A DNA stretch of 64,000 nucleotides. It comes from Paenibacillus aquistagni. GTDB lineage: Bacteria > Bacillota > Bacilli > Paenibacillales > Paenibacillaceae. The notes under the pieces were generated by a model. It did not search any database and was not told the origin of the DNA. It saw only the letters and a list, made by a program, of their open reading frames with translations. Position numbers and translations under genes: made by a program. How positions within the stretch are numbered: position 1 is the stretch's first letter; every line of letters starts with the position of its first letter. The stretch covers positions 1-64,000 of the forward strand of contig NZ_FXAZ01000011.1 in the NCBI RefSeq assembly GCF_900177815.1. The letters run 5' to 3'. Below, in pieces: positions 18,184-28,182 of this stretch.

Positions 18184-19038
18184 GTGAAAGTATACGAGAA
18201 GGCACCTGCCAAAATAAACTTGATGCTAGACGTATTGCGTAAGCGCGAAGACGGTTATCATGAGGTCGAAATGGTTATGACCATGGTCGATCTTGCTGAT
18301 CGTCTAGAGATGGAGGAGCTTCCTCGTGATACGATTATCATATCCAGCCAAGCGGGCTACATACCGTTAGATGAGAAGAACCTTGCTTTTCAAGCCGCAA
18401 AGCTGATCAAAGAGCGTTATCAGGTGAAGCAGGGGGTCTATATTCATTTGGATAAAAAAATCCCCGTTGCTGCTGGACTAGCTGGCGGCAGCAGTGATGC
18501 AGCTGCAGCGCTTCGCGGACTGAACCGGCTGTGGGGCTTAAATATTCCGGAGTCCGAGCTCTTGACGCTTGGAGCTGAGCTTGGCTCAGACGTGCCTTTC
18601 TGTGTAACAGGCGGTACAGCTATAGCGACAGGGCGAGGAGAGAAGCTTGAGCATATCATCAACCCTCCTCAATGCTGGGTGGTGCTGGCCAAGCCGCCGA
18701 TCAATGTATCGACGGCAGATGTGTATGGGAGGCTTCGCGCGAATGAGATTAAGGCTCACCCATCGGCATCGGCGATGAAAGAGGCGATCGAGGCTCAATC
18801 CTTTACGGACATCTGTGATCGTCTAGGCAATGTTCTTGAAGATGTTACCTTGCCGCTGCATCCTGAGGTGCAGCAGTTGAAGGAAGCGATGATTCGCCTT
18901 GGGGCAGATGGCGTCTTAATGTCTGGAAGCGGCCCAACGGTATTTGGCCTCGTATCCAAAGAATCGAAGATTGCTAGAATCTATAACGGGCTTAGGGGCT
19001 TCTGCAAAGAAGTATATGCGGTCCGAATGCTGACATAA
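18184..19038 (+). CDS. ispE: 4-diphosphocytidyl-2-C-methyl-D-erythritol kinase
   Basis: This 284-residue GHMP kinase carries out the ATP-dependent step of the MEP isoprenoid pathway. The N-terminal [13 protein letters not shown], the ATP-binding [21 protein letters not shown] near residue 95 and [12 protein letters not shown] near residue 240 are diagnostic. GTG 18184 is chosen because GGTGA lies 7 nt upstream and the product starts like homologues; ATG 18178 is the alternative. The frame open further upstream starts in the promoter and is not coding. Confidence 0.94.
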   Translation: MKVYEKAPAKINLMLDVLRKREDGYHEVEMVMTMVDLADRLEMEELPRDTIIISSQAGYIPLDEKNLAFQAAKLIKERYQVKQGVYIHLDKKIPVAAGLAGGSSDAAAALRGLNRLWGLNIPESELLTLGAELGSDVPFCVTGGTAIATGRGEKLEHIINPPQCWVVLAKPPINVSTADVYGRLRANEIKAHPSASAMKEAIEAQSFTDICDRLGNVLEDVTLPLHPEVQQLKEAMIRLGADGVLMSGSGPTVFGLVSKESKIARIYNGLRGFCKEVYAVRMLT

Positions 19039-19109
19039 TGTTTCCATAGTCCATTATTTTCCTAGGCTATTAAGGAAGATTCACCATATTGTTACACATC
19101 TAATTGCTA

Positions 19110-19154
19110 AATTACGGACATTCATGTATGATGACGTGTATAATATTCGTAATA
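19110..19154 (+). promoter_or_regulatory. purR promoter with inverted PurBox-like sites
   Basis: ATTACGGACATT (19111-19122) and, inverted, AATATTCGTAAT (19142-19153) both match the PurBox core. A promoter CGGACA (19115-19120), 18 bp, TATAAT (19139-19144) lies under them. PurR binds such inverted pairs in B. subtilis and represses its own operon; the ~19-bp gap here is slightly longer than in B. subtilis as I recall it. Confidence 0.7.
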
Positions 19155-19179
19155 CAGTGACTCTGAGTGAGGAATAATC

Positions 19180-20010
19180 ATGAAAAAGTTAAAACGAAGT
19201 GCACGGTTGGTCGAAATGACTCAATACCTCACGTTAAATCCACATACACTTATTCCACTTACCACATTTGTTGAACGTTACGGCGCTGCCAAATCGTCCA
19301 TTAGCGAGGACTTGGCAATCATTAAGGAAGTATGTGAAGGTGAGGAAACAGGGGAACTGCTGACGCTAGCAGGCGCAGCAGGCGGAGTAAAGTATATACC
19401 AAAATATCCTTCCCACAAAGCATTGCCGCTAATTGAGCAAATTGGCGAGCAGCTAAAGCAGCCGGATCGCATGCTTCCCGGCGGCTATTACTACATCACA
19501 GATTTGCTTGGACAACCTGGATTGATGAATGATATCGGTCGCATGTTCGCTTCGGCGTTCGCTGATTCCGACATCGACTGTGTCATGACGGTTGAGACAA
19601 AAGGCATTCCTATCGCTTACGCTACCGCAGCGCATCTTAATCTGCCTGTTGTGCTGGTTCGCCGTGACCATGTGGTAACGGAAGGATCGGCTGTGAGCAT
19701 CAATTACGTATCGGGATCCCATAAGAGCATTCATACAATGACGCTTGCTCGCCGAGCACTTAAAGAGCGCTCTAGAGTGCTTCTCGTCGACGATTTTATG
19801 CGTGCAGGCGGCACCTTTAAGGGAATGATGGATCTCTTGCATGAGTTTGATGCAACCGTAGCAGGTGTTGGGGTATTGGTGGAATCCGAAGATGTTTCTA
19901 ACGAGGAACGTCTAGTTCAAGATTACGTATCCTTAATTCGAGTAGAGACCGTAGATGCACGCTCGAAGCAAATGTCAGTCAAGCCAGGGAATTACTTCGA
20001 TCACATGTAA
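19180..20010 (+). CDS. purR: Purine operon repressor PurR
   Basis: This 276-residue repressor of purine synthesis genes responds to PRPP. The N-terminal winged helix (about residues 1-73, with RSARLVEMTQYL) precedes a phosphoribosyltransferase-fold domain whose PRPP loop is VLLVDDFMRAGGT near residue 204. GAGGAATAATC precedes the ATG. ridA follows 72 nt downstream as in B. subtilis. The PurBox-like sites at the promoter suggest autoregulation. Confidence 0.96.
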   Translation: MKKLKRSARLVEMTQYLTLNPHTLIPLTTFVERYGAAKSSISEDLAIIKEVCEGEETGELLTLAGAAGGVKYIPKYPSHKALPLIEQIGEQLKQPDRMLPGGYYYITDLLGQPGLMNDIGRMFASAFADSDIDCVMTVETKGIPIAYATAAHLNLPVVLVRRDHVVTEGSAVSINYVSGSHKSIHTMTLARRALKERSRVLLVDDFMRAGGTFKGMMDLLHEFDATVAGVGVLVESEDVSNEERLVQDYVSLIRVETVDARSKQMSVKPGNYFDHM

Positions 20011-20082
20011 GGCATGCATCATGGACGGAAGATGATCATGAAGAAGTTGCAGGTCAAAAATATCTAATAGGGGTGTTCGATG

Positions 20083-20466
20083 ATGAGTACAGCCATTCAA
20101 AAAGTAGCAACCTTGGAAGCGCCGCAAGCGATTGGTCCTTATTCACAAGCGATTGTATACGGAGACCTCGTTCTGACTTCTGGCCAGATTCCATTAACGC
20201 CCGCAGGAGAAGTAGTAGAAGGCGGCATGGAAGCACAAACGCATCAAGTGCTCACAAATCTGATTGCGGTGCTGAAGGAAGCAGGGACATCCCTTGATCG
20301 CGTGCTTAAGGCGACCGTATTTTTGAAAGACATGAACCAATTCGCTGAAATGAACCAAGTATTTGAGTCTTACTTTGGCGATCATAAGCCTGCTCGTTCT
20401 ACGATTGAGGTTGCACGCCTGCCGAAGGATGTACTTGTCGAAATTGAACTCATTGCAGCGAAGTAA
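20083..20466 (+). CDS. ridA: RidA family enamine/imine deaminase (YabJ)
   Basis: This 127-residue Rid/YER057c/UK114 protein hydrolyses reactive 2-aminoacrylate-type enamines. Conserved features are [17 protein letters not shown], the catalytic Arg in PARSTIEV near residue 106 and VEIELIA. The second of two adjacent ATG codons (20083) has the better spacing (7 nt) from GGGGTG. It is linked to purR. In B. subtilis YabJ also affects SpoVG activity and purine regulation. Confidence 0.95.
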   Translation: MSTAIQKVATLEAPQAIGPYSQAIVYGDLVLTSGQIPLTPAGEVVEGGMEAQTHQVLTNLIAVLKEAGTSLDRVLKATVFLKDMNQFAEMNQVFESYFGDHKPARSTIEVARLPKDVLVEIELIAAK

Positions 20467-20549
20467 ATCAGAATATGTCGAAACCTATCAGCACTCCAGA
20501 CAAATTAAATAAAAATTCAAAAAAAAGTTGATAAGTTGGCAAAATAAAG

Positions 20550-20575
20550 AAGGATTTTATATGCGCGTGTGGAAT
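20550..20575 (+). promoter_or_regulatory. Sigma-H promoter of spoVG
   Basis: AAGGATTTT (20550-20558) and GAAT (20572-20575) match the sigma-H elements. The sequence closely parallels the known B. subtilis spoVG promoter (AGGATTT and GTGGAATT). An A-rich tract lies just upstream (20500-20527), where AbrB acts in B. subtilis. Confidence 0.88.
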
Positions 20576-20616
20576 TATACACCAAGTCTCGATGGAAAAA
20601 GGTGGTGAACACACAC

Positions 20617-20901
20617 GTGCAAATTACTGATGTTAGACTCCGCCGCGTCAACACTGAGGGCAGAATGAAGGCAATCGCATCGATCACTATCGATAACGAA
20701 TTCGTCGTTCATGATATCCGTGTTATTGACGGCAACAACGGCATGTTCGTCGCGATGCCGAGCAAGCGTACGCCTGATGGCGAATTCCGTGATATTGCCC
20801 ATCCAATTTCATCCGCTACACGCGAGAAGATTCAGGCAGCTGTATTGTCTGAATACGAGCGTGCAGCGACTGAAGAAGAGGTTATTGAAGAGGGCGCTTA
20901 A
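20617..20901 (+). CDS. spoVG: Septation protein / RNA-binding regulator SpoVG
   Basis: This 94-residue protein affects asymmetric septation and acts as a nucleic-acid-binding regulator in several Firmicutes. The core [21 protein letters not shown] and [18 protein letters not shown] is near-identical to B. subtilis. The start is GTG at 20617 behind GGTGGTGA (8-nt spacing). An acidic tail of Glu residues ends the protein. It is transcribed from a sigma-H promoter and followed by a terminator. Confidence 0.96.
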   Translation: MQITDVRLRRVNTEGRMKAIASITIDNEFVVHDIRVIDGNNGMFVAMPSKRTPDGEFRDIAHPISSATREKIQAAVLSEYERAATEEEVIEEGA

Positions 20902-20928
20902 TTGTTTTTGCAATACGATGGGGTTACA

Positions 20929-20968
20929 AAGAAAGGGAGCCAAACATGGGGGCTCTCTTTTCTTTTTG
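20929..20968 (+). terminator. Intrinsic terminator of spoVG
   Basis: The stem GAAAGGGAGCC / GGCTCTCTTTTC is followed by TTTTTG. Confidence 0.85.
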
Positions 20969-21021
20969 TCCATAATGAGATATATTCTAGTATGGAGTAG
21001 AGAAGCAGGAGGTCGGATGCG

Positions 21022-22428
21022 GTGAAGAGAATGGCCATCGTGTTAGCAGCGGGTCAAGGAAAACGTATGAAGTCCAAGCTATACAAAGTTCTACATCCCG
21101 TTTGTGGTACACCAATGGTTGGACATGTGCTCAATCAACTGGAGCAAGTCCATGTCGAGCGTACCGTTACTGTAGTTGGACATGGTGCTGAGGCAGTAAA
21201 GGCATATTTAGGAGACCGTTCAGAATTTGTGCTTCAAGAACAACAACTGGGCACCGGGCATGCTGTGAAGCAGGCCAAGGCACTGCTAAGCGAAGAGCAG
21301 GGCACCACTATCGTGATCTGTGGAGATACGCCACTTGTCACATCAGACACACTAATGCAGTTGATGAAGCTTCATGAGTCTACACAAGCTTCGGCGACGA
21401 TTTTGACGGCTGAACTGGATCAACCTTTCGGCTATGGCCGATTAATTCGTACTAACGATGGTTCGGTCTTGAAAATTGTCGAGCAAAAAGATGCCACGGA
21501 GCAGGAACAGTGTGTTCGTGAGATCAACACGGGTACCTACTGCTTTGACAATGCCAAGCTATTCGCAGCTCTAGAGAAGATTACCAATGACAATGCTCAG
21601 AACGAATATTATCTGACGGATGTAATTAGCATTCTTCAAGCTCAGGGCGACAAGATCCAGGCTTATTGCACGCAGGATCAGGCAGAATATATTGGCGTGA
21701 ACGATCGAATGGCTCTGTCTGAGGCAGAACGTATGATGCGTGAGCGAATCAATAAGCAGCACATGGTGAATGGTGTAACGATTATTGATCCTGCCAACAC
21801 GTATATTGAGGCAGGCGTCACCATAGGCGCCGATACCGTATTGGAGCCAGGCACGATTCTTCGTGGTGAGACAACAATCGGAGAGGACTGCCATATTGGT
21901 CCTCATACGGAACTCATTGATTGTACAGTGGATCAAGGCGCAGCCGTTGCTCATTCGGTTATGCAAGAGGCGGTTGTAGGGGCGAACAGTTCCGTTGGAC
22001 CGTTTGCTTACTTGCGTCCGGGGGCCAACATAGGACAAGACGTCAAGATTGGCGACTTCGTTGAGATTAAAAATGCTACGATTGGCGATCAATCCAAAGT
22101 ATCTCATCTGAGCTACGTCGGTGATGCCAAAGTTGGAAACAATGTCAACATCGGCTGTGGAGCAATAACGGTCAATTATGACGGTTATAATAAATCCATT
22201 ACCGAGATTGGCGATAATGCGTTTATTGGCAGCAATGTCAATCTGATCGCGCCTATTCAGGTCGGCCAAGGCGCATATGTTGTAGCTGGCTCCACCATCA
22301 CGCAGCATGTCAATGATGATGATGTGGCCATTGCCCGCGGCAGACAAGAGAACAAACCTGGCTATGCGCCGAAGCTTCGGGCAAGAGCCAAGGCTAAGAA
22401 AGAACGAGAAGCTAGACAACAGGACTAA
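21022..22428 (+). CDS. glmU: Bifunctional GlmU uridylyltransferase/acetyltransferase
   Basis: This 468-residue enzyme makes UDP-N-acetylglucosamine from glucosamine-1-phosphate in two steps. The N-terminal nucleotidyltransferase has LAAGQGKRMKSKLYKVLH, ICGDTPLVT and GTYCFDN. From about residue 250 a left-handed beta-helix of hexapeptide repeats (IGADTV, IGEDCHIGP, VGNNVNIGCGAITVNYDG) forms the acetyltransferase. The start is GTG 21022 with AGGAGGT 8 nt upstream. It is B. subtilis gcaD and is followed by prs. Confidence 0.97.
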   Translation: MKRMAIVLAAGQGKRMKSKLYKVLHPVCGTPMVGHVLNQLEQVHVERTVTVVGHGAEAVKAYLGDRSEFVLQEQQLGTGHAVKQAKALLSEEQGTTIVICGDTPLVTSDTLMQLMKLHESTQASATILTAELDQPFGYGRLIRTNDGSVLKIVEQKDATEQEQCVREINTGTYCFDNAKLFAALEKITNDNAQNEYYLTDVISILQAQGDKIQAYCTQDQAEYIGVNDRMALSEAERMMRERINKQHMVNGVTIIDPANTYIEAGVTIGADTVLEPGTILRGETTIGEDCHIGPHTELIDCTVDQGAAVAHSVMQEAVVGANSSVGPFAYLRPGANIGQDVKIGDFVEIKNATIGDQSKVSHLSYVGDAKVGNNVNIGCGAITVNYDGYNKSITEIGDNAFIGSNVNLIAPIQVGQGAYVVAGSTITQHVNDDDVAIARGRQENKPGYAPKLRARAKAKKEREARQQD

Positions 22429-22537
22429 TACGGTACATGCATGCAATTGGATGGTCGTATAATGATGTTTTTACCAACATTTTATAATGATAAACAATGA
22501 TGAACATGAACCAGCACACGGAGGGTTAACAACTATT

Positions 22538-23491
22538 ATGACGTATTGTGATTCCAAGCTGAAAATATTCACTTGTAACTCCAATCCGAAATTAGCACAG
22601 CAAATTGCAGATTATATCGGGGTTCCGCTTGGTGACTCAGTCACAAAGCAATTCAGTGATGGCGAGATTCAAATCAACCTGTCAGAGAGCGTTCGCGGCT
22701 GCGACGTTTATGTGGTACAGTCCACCTGTGATCCAGTCAACGACAACTTGATGGAGCTGCTTGTTATGGTAGATGCGTTAAAGCGTGCATCTGCAAAGAG
22801 CATCAATGTCGTGATTCCTTATTACGGTTATGCTAGACAAGACCGCAAGGCGCGTTCGCGTGATCCGATCACAGCGAAGCTGGTTGCCAATCTGATTGAG
22901 ACCGCAGGGGCTCATCGTGTTATCACGATGGACCTTCATGCGACTCAGATTCAGGGCTTCTTCGATATTCCAGTCGATCACATGCTAGGTGTGCCGATTC
23001 TAGCTCAATATTTCCGTTCTAAGAAGATACAGGACGTTGTCGTTGTATCTCCTGACCATGGTGGCGTGGTACGCGCTCGCAAGCTTGCGGACTTCTTGAA
23101 TGCGCCGCTTGCGATTATTGACAAGCGTCGTCCAGAGCCGAATGTAAGTGAAGTTATGAATATTATCGGTGATATCAAAGGCAAGACAGCGATTATTATC
23201 GATGACATTATTGATACTGCCGGTACAATCGTGCTTGGTGCTAATGCTTTGGTGGAAGCAGGCGTCAAAGAGGTATACGCATGCTGCACGCATGCGGTAT
23301 TGTCTGGTCCAGCTATGCAGCGTCTAGAAGACTCTCCGTTTAAAGAAGTCGTTATCACGGATACCATTCCAGTGAAGCATGAGAATCCATCAGCCAAGCT
23401 GCGCACCTTGTCTGTGGCACCGCTTCTTGGCGAAGCGATTATCCGTGTTCATGAAGAATTGTCGATCAGCAAGCTGTTCGAAATTGAATAA
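22538..23491 (+). CDS. prs: Ribose-phosphate pyrophosphokinase
   Basis: This 317-residue enzyme makes PRPP from ribose-5-phosphate and ATP for nucleotide, His, Trp and NAD synthesis. Motifs are the flexible loop [13 protein letters not shown] near residue 89 and the PRPP-binding loop [12 protein letters not shown] near residue 218. The ATG at 22538 begins the conserved N terminus; GGAGGG lies 12 nt upstream. A further upstream in-frame ATG gives a non-conserved extension. The usual B. subtilis neighbour ctc (general stress L25 protein) is missing downstream. Confidence 0.96.
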   Translation: MTYCDSKLKIFTCNSNPKLAQQIADYIGVPLGDSVTKQFSDGEIQINLSESVRGCDVYVVQSTCDPVNDNLMELLVMVDALKRASAKSINVVIPYYGYARQDRKARSRDPITAKLVANLIETAGAHRVITMDLHATQIQGFFDIPVDHMLGVPILAQYFRSKKIQDVVVVSPDHGGVVRARKLADFLNAPLAIIDKRRPEPNVSEVMNIIGDIKGKTAIIIDDIIDTAGTIVLGANALVEAGVKEVYACCTHAVLSGPAMQRLEDSPFKEVVITDTIPVKHENPSAKLRTLSVAPLLGEAIIRVHEELSISKLFEIE

Positions 23492-23528
23492 ATCAGAACA
23501 TCCATGCGGAGCCTAGCTCCTATACGAG

Positions 23529-23571
23529 AAGGGTTACATCAGCAAGCACCTGTGCTTCAGATGTAGCCCTT
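23529..23571 (+). terminator. Strong nested hairpin between prs and pth
   Basis: The outer arms AAGGGTTACATC / GATGTAGCCCTT pair over 12 positions with one G-T-type mismatch. Inside is a second perfect stem, AAGCAC / GTGCTT. There is no T tract (TATCGGCATT follows), so it could be a weak terminator, a processing site or an mRNA-stabilising structure. Confidence 0.5.
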
Positions 23572-23613
23572 ATCGGCATTTTGATGAGAAAGCGAAGGGA
23601 GGCGGGCATTGAA

Positions 23614-24174
23614 GTGAAATGGATTGTGGGTCTTGGTAACCCTGGATTAAAATATGAAACAACAAGACATAACATTGGATTTATGGCGATTGACGAGCTG
23701 GCTCGGCGCCATAACATACAAGTAAGGGACAGCAAATGCAAAGCACTGATCGGTGAAGGAAGAATTGGAGCCGAGAAGATTGTTTTGATTAAACCGATGA
23801 CGTATATGAATCTGTCTGGCGAATCGGTGCGCGCCTATATGGATTATTTCAAAGCATCCCTTGAAGATTTTGTTGTGCTTTATGATGATATGGATACAGA
23901 GCTTGGCAAGATCCGACTTCGTTTTCAAGGCAGCTCAGGGGGACATAACGGAATGAAGTCGATTATTCAGCATACAGGAACACAGAGCTTCCAGCGGGTG
24001 AGAATGGGGATATCTCGTCCTGCTCCAGGCCGTGACATTGTTGATTATGTGCTGCAGGACTTCGCCAAAGGCGAACGTGAGCTGCTGAAGCAGTCCATTG
24101 AGCGAACTGCGGATGCGGTAGAGTTTTTCATGGCAAACACCTTTGAGCAGACGATGGCCAAGTTCAACGGCTGA
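23614..24174 (+). CDS. pth: Peptidyl-tRNA hydrolase
   Basis: This 186-residue enzyme (SpoVC in B. subtilis) releases peptides from stalled peptidyl-tRNA. VGLGNPGLKYETTRHNIGF contains the catalytic His at about residue 20. KPMTYMNLSG and SSGGHNGMKSI complete the active site. The start is GTG at 23614, behind AGGGAGG with an 11-nt gap; an upstream in-frame ATG would add a non-conserved extension. The length is typical. Confidence 0.96.
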   Translation: MKWIVGLGNPGLKYETTRHNIGFMAIDELARRHNIQVRDSKCKALIGEGRIGAEKIVLIKPMTYMNLSGESVRAYMDYFKASLEDFVVLYDDMDTELGKIRLRFQGSSGGHNGMKSIIQHTGTQSFQRVRMGISRPAPGRDIVDYVLQDFAKGERELLKQSIERTADAVEFFMANTFEQTMAKFNG

Positions 24175-24251
24175 TATATGGGAGTGGTTGGCTAATCATG
24201 GTGTGATGCGGGCATACTAGACGGTATATAACTTCACGAGGAGGCATATAC

Positions 24252-24482
24252 ATGTCTGTGAATTATGTCTGCAAGCACTGTCACACGTTAATTGGACGCA
24301 TTGATGAGCCGTCTATCGACAGAAATAGACTTGGTTTTGACCTGCTTACAAGAGATGAACAGGATCAATATGTTCAAGAACATGATAACGGGGATATCAC
24401 GGTTCGGATGACCTGCGATTATTGTTTGCAAGCGTATCAGCACAATCCAGAGCTGGCCGGGCTTGCTACACCATTGCAGTAA
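24252..24482 (+). CDS. fin: Anti-sigma-F factor Fin (YabK)
   Basis: This 76-residue protein resembles B. subtilis Fin, which inhibits sigma F in the forespore to promote the switch to sigma G. It has the zinc-binding pairs CKHC (residues 7-10) and CDYC (residues ~57-60). GAGGAGG precedes the ATG. Thirty-three nt upstream, CATACTA (24213-24219) is a perfect sigma-G/F-type -10, but the -35 is poor. Position between pth and mfd matches B. subtilis. Confidence 0.9.
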   Translation: MSVNYVCKHCHTLIGRIDEPSIDRNRLGFDLLTRDEQDQYVQEHDNGDITVRMTCDYCLQAYQHNPELAGLATPLQ

Positions 24483-24527
24483 TCGGTGATATGTTCCATT
24501 GTGAAAGCATGTTCACGGTGATTGTTG

Positions 24528-24560
24528 ATAAGCCTTGGCTTGTTAGCCGAGGCTTATTTG
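24528..24560 (+). terminator. Hairpin terminator after fin
   Basis: The 13-bp stem ATAAGCCTTGGCT / AGCCGAGGCTTAT with a 4-nt loop (one mismatch) is followed by TTG and an AT-rich tail, so termination may be partial. Confidence 0.65.
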
Positions 24561-24654
24561 AAATATTAGGATCTATATCATTTCATGGATTATTCCATAA
24601 CAAAGGAACTATTTTATCTCTATCATGTGTTGGGAAGAAAGAGGTGCCCTAAAC

Positions 24655-27600
24655 TTGTTAAATGCATTGATGCAAGCTTTATCAGAAGAGCGAGATATTG
24701 ACTCGATCGCAGCCGGTGTGAAGAGCGGATTGAAGGAGCAGCTTGTATCAGGATTATCTGGATCTTCGCGTCAGGTGATGATGGCGGCCCTCGCTCACAA
24801 GCTTGAGCGCCCGGTGCTGATCGTTACCCACAATATGTTCTCCGCGCAAAAGGCCATGGAGGATCTGCAGGAATGCTTATCGCAAGAGCAAGTTGTCTTA
24901 TATCCGGCAAACGAGCTGGTAGCTGCTGAGGCTGCCATATCAAGCCCGGAAGTGGTCGCTCAGCGTATTGATGCGCTGACACGTCTTGCTAAAGGCTTCC
25001 GCGGGGTAGTTGTAACGCCATACGCTGGTCTGCGCCGCTACCTTCCTTCAAGAGATGTAATGGCTGATGCGGAGCTGCAGCTTAAGGTGGACGATGAATT
25101 CCCGCTAGAAGCGTTCTTAACCCGTATGGTGGCGCTAGGTTATGAGCGTGTGGAACGGGTAGAGTCCAAGGGCGAGATGAGTGTACGCGGCGGCATTGTA
25201 GATATTTATCCTTATACCTCCATGAGTGCTTATCGCTTGGAGTGGTTTGACGATGTCATCGATTCGATTCGTTCGTTCGACCCTGCCGATCAGCGTTCGA
25301 TCGATAAGGTGGAGCATTTGATTATCACGCCAGCTAAGGATATGCCGGTTACAGAGGAACGTTTCCGAGCTGGTGCAGATGCTGCATATGAATTATTGGA
25401 AAGCCAGCTTGGCAGGATGAGTGATCGTCAAGCAAAAGATCGACTGCGTCAGGAAATTGAGGCTGAGATCGAGCGGCTCCGTCAGGCTGTCTATTTTACT
25501 GACCTTTATAAATATATTTCGGTGTTGTACCCAGAAAAAGAAACGCTGTATGACTATATGCCGAAGGATACTCTATTAATTATTGACGAGCCAGCGCGTG
25601 TGCTAGAGACCGCGAAGCAGCTGGAGCGTGATGAGGCGGAATGGAACACGCATTTGCTTCAGCACGGTAAGATGCTCCCTTCCCTTCCGCTTGGCCGCAC
25701 TTCTGATGAGACGCTTCTTAATCGTCCATTCCAAACGATCTATATGGCTTTGTTTTTACGTCAGGTGCCACATTCGCACCCGCAAAACATTGTGAACGTC
25801 ATGTGCCGTTCGATGCAGAATTTCCATGGACAGATGAATGTGATGAAGTCAGAGATGGAGCGCTGGAAAAAGGGCAATGCTAATGTGATTATTCTAGCAA
25901 ATGGTGATGAGCGGGTTGAGAGAGTAAGGCGGGTTCTGCAGGATTATCAGATACCTGAGCCAACCATTATTAACGGCAATCTGCAGAGTGGGTTTGAGCT
26001 TCCATCGATTCATTTGGTGGTCATCACCGAAAGCGAGATGTTCTCGTCTAAGCAGCGCAAGTCCATTCGCCGAACGGATGTGAAGGCAGATAATGCGGAG
26101 CGCATTCGCAGCTATACCGAGCTTAAAGTGGGCGATTATGTCGTTCACCAGAATCACGGAATCGGTAAATATATGGGGATCGGCACGCTTGAGATTAATG
26201 GGATTCATAAAGACTACCTGCATATCTTATATGCGGGCGGGGATAAGCTGTCCGTTCCCGTTGATCAGCTGCACCTCATTCAGAAATATGTAAGCTCTGA
26301 GGATAAAGAGCCAAAAGTATACAAGCTTGGCGGCACAGAATGGACCAAGGTGAAGAATAAGGTTCGCTCTTCTGTCAAGGACATTGCCGATGATCTCATT
26401 AAGCTCTATGCGGCCAGACAGGCTTCTGTCGGATATGCCTTCGAGAAGGACACGGCAGAGCAGCGTGAGTTCGAGGATTTATTTCCTTATGATGAGACAA
26501 GAGATCAGCTTCGTGCGATTGAAGAGATCAAAAAGGACATGGAAATTCCGCGTCCGATGGATCGTCTATTGTGCGGGGATGTAGGTTATGGCAAGACAGA
26601 AGTGGCGATTCGGGCTGCTTTTAAATCAGTTATTGAAGGAAAGCAGGTCGCTGTGCTTGTGCCGACAACGATTCTTGCCCAGCAGCATTATGAGACCTTC
26701 CGCGAGCGATTTGTGGATTATCCGTTCAATATTCATGTCATGAGCCGCTTCCGTACTCGCAAGGAACAGAATGAGACGATCAAGGGCGTAAAGTCTGGAG
26801 TCGTCGATATTGTCATTGGCACACATCGTCTTTTGTCGCAGGATATGGTCTTTAAGGATCTGGGACTGTTGATTGTGGACGAGGAGCAGCGCTTTGGCGT
26901 AACCCATAAGGAAAAGCTGAAACGGTTAAAGACCAATGTCGATGTTCTGACCCTGACTGCGACGCCAATTCCACGTACGCTTCATATGTCCATGCTGGGC
27001 GTTCGGGACTTGTCGGTCATCGAAACACCGCCTGAGAATCGCTTCCCTGTTCAGACGTATGTGCTGGAGCATAGCGATACCTTGATTCGTGAGGCGGTTG
27101 AGCGCGAGCTTGCCCGAGGAGGGCAGGTGTATTTCTTGTTTAACCGTGTACAAGGCATACATCAAATCGCAGAGCATATTAAGATGCTGGTTCCTGAGGC
27201 GAGGGTAACGGTTGCGCATGGTCAGATGTCTGAGCAGGAGCTTGAGACCGCTATCCTCGACTTCCTTGATGGCGAGCATGATGTGCTCGTAAGCACCAGC
27301 ATCATCGAGACTGGTGTCGATATTCCCAATGTGAACACCCTTATTGTGCAGGATGCGGATAAAATGGGCTTGTCCCAGCTGTATCAGCTGCGCGGCCGTG
27401 TAGGGCGTTCTAATCGCATTGCTTACGCTTATTTCATGTATCAGCGTGATAAGGTGTTAAATGAGGTGGCAGAGAAGCGTCTGCAATCCATCAAGGAGTT
27501 CACAGAGCTTGGCTCAGGCTTCAAGATTGCGATGAGGGACTTGTCCATTCGCGGCGCAGGCAACCTGTTAGGGGCGGAGCAGCATGGCTTTATCGCCTCC

Positions 27601-28182
27601 GTCGGCTTTGACCTGTATTCACAGATGCTGGCCGAGGAAGTGCAGAAGCGCAAAGCAGAGATGGATGGCAAGGTTATGGAGGATGAGCAAACATGGACAA
27701 CGGTGATCGACTTGAACATCGACGCCTATTTGCCTGCCGATTATATTTATGATAGTATTCAGAAGATCGAGATCTATAAAAAAGTAGCGGGTCTATCCTC
27801 TCTTGAAGAAGTAGAGGAGCTGCGTGATGAGCTGATCGATCGCTTCGGAGAACCTCCGCTAGCCGTGCTGCAGCTCTTGGCAGTATCCCGTCTTAAGTGG
27901 TACGCGAAGCAGTACGGGTTTGAAGCGCTTACGCAGCGAGGCGATGAGGTGACTATGAAGGTTTATCCTCAGGCTGAATCAGGTCTTGATCGTAAAAAGC
28001 TGGCCATGCTCGCTGCCAAAATAGACAGACGATTCTCGATTGACCGCAATGTCAACGGTCCTATCAAATTAAATGCACGCGGTCTCGATGCTATGCAGCT
28101 GCTAATGAAGCTAGAGGAATTCATGCAAGGGGCGAAGGATGCCATCAAATCGAAGGGAGAATTGCAAGATGTTGCAAAATAA
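24655..28182 (+). CDS. mfd: Transcription-repair coupling factor Mfd
   Basis: This 1175-residue DNA translocase removes stalled RNA polymerase and recruits UvrA. In order it has a UvrB-homology region (residues ~1-330), the RNAP-interaction domain with NHGIGKYMGI near residue 512, the Walker A GDVGYGKTEV near residue 641, the DEEQ box near residue 742, RecG-like motifs (ATPIPRTLHMSMLG, QLRGRVGRSN) and a C-terminal autoinhibitory domain. The start is TTG 24655 behind GAGGTG (8 nt). The length matches B. subtilis Mfd. The 3' end overlaps prsA by 14 nt. Confidence 0.97.
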   Translation: MLNALMQALSEERDIDSIAAGVKSGLKEQLVSGLSGSSRQVMMAALAHKLERPVLIVTHNMFSAQKAMEDLQECLSQEQVVLYPANELVAAEAAISSPEVVAQRIDALTRLAKGFRGVVVTPYAGLRRYLPSRDVMADAELQLKVDDEFPLEAFLTRMVALGYERVERVESKGEMSVRGGIVDIYPYTSMSAYRLEWFDDVIDSIRSFDPADQRSIDKVEHLIITPAKDMPVTEERFRAGADAAYELLESQLGRMSDRQAKDRLRQEIEAEIERLRQAVYFTDLYKYISVLYPEKETLYDYMPKDTLLIIDEPARVLETAKQLERDEAEWNTHLLQHGKMLPSLPLGRTSDETLLNRPFQTIYMALFLRQVPHSHPQNIVNVMCRSMQNFHGQMNVMKSEMERWKKGNANVIILANGDERVERVRRVLQDYQIPEPTIINGNLQSGFELPSIHLVVITESEMFSSKQRKSIRRTDVKADNAERIRSYTELKVGDYVVHQNHGIGKYMGIGTLEINGIHKDYLHILYAGGDKLSVPVDQLHLIQKYVSSEDKEPKVYKLGGTEWTKVKNKVRSSVKDIADDLIKLYAARQASVGYAFEKDTAEQREFEDLFPYDETRDQLRAIEEIKKDMEIPRPMDRLLCGDVGYGKTEVAIRAAFKSVIEGKQVAVLVPTTILAQQHYETFRERFVDYPFNIHVMSRFRTRKEQNETIKGVKSGVVDIVIGTHRLLSQDMVFKDLGLLIVDEEQRFGVTHKEKLKRLKTNVDVLTLTATPIPRTLHMSMLGVRDLSVIETPPENRFPVQTYVLEHSDTLIREAVERELARGGQVYFLFNRVQGIHQIAEHIKMLVPEARVTVAHGQMSEQELETAILDFLDGEHDVLVSTSIIETGVDIPNVNTLIVQDADKMGLSQLYQLRGRVGRSNRIAYAYFMYQRDKVLNEVAEKRLQSIKEFTELGSGFKIAMRDLSIRGAGNLLGAEQHGFIASVGFDLYSQMLAEEVQKRKAEMDGKVMEDEQTWTTVIDLNIDAYLPADYIYDSIQKIEIYKKVAGLSSLEEVEELRDELIDRFGEPPLAVLQLLAVSRLKWYAKQYGFEALTQRGDEVTMKVYPQAESGLDRKKLAMLAAKIDRRFSIDRNVNGPIKLNARGLDAMQLLMKLEEFMQGAKDAIKSKGELQDVAK

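Noticed and set aside
21571-22446. Open frame of 291 codons on the minus strand opposite glmU
   Set aside because: Antisense shadow of glmU; no start signal and a composition typical of reversed coding sequence.
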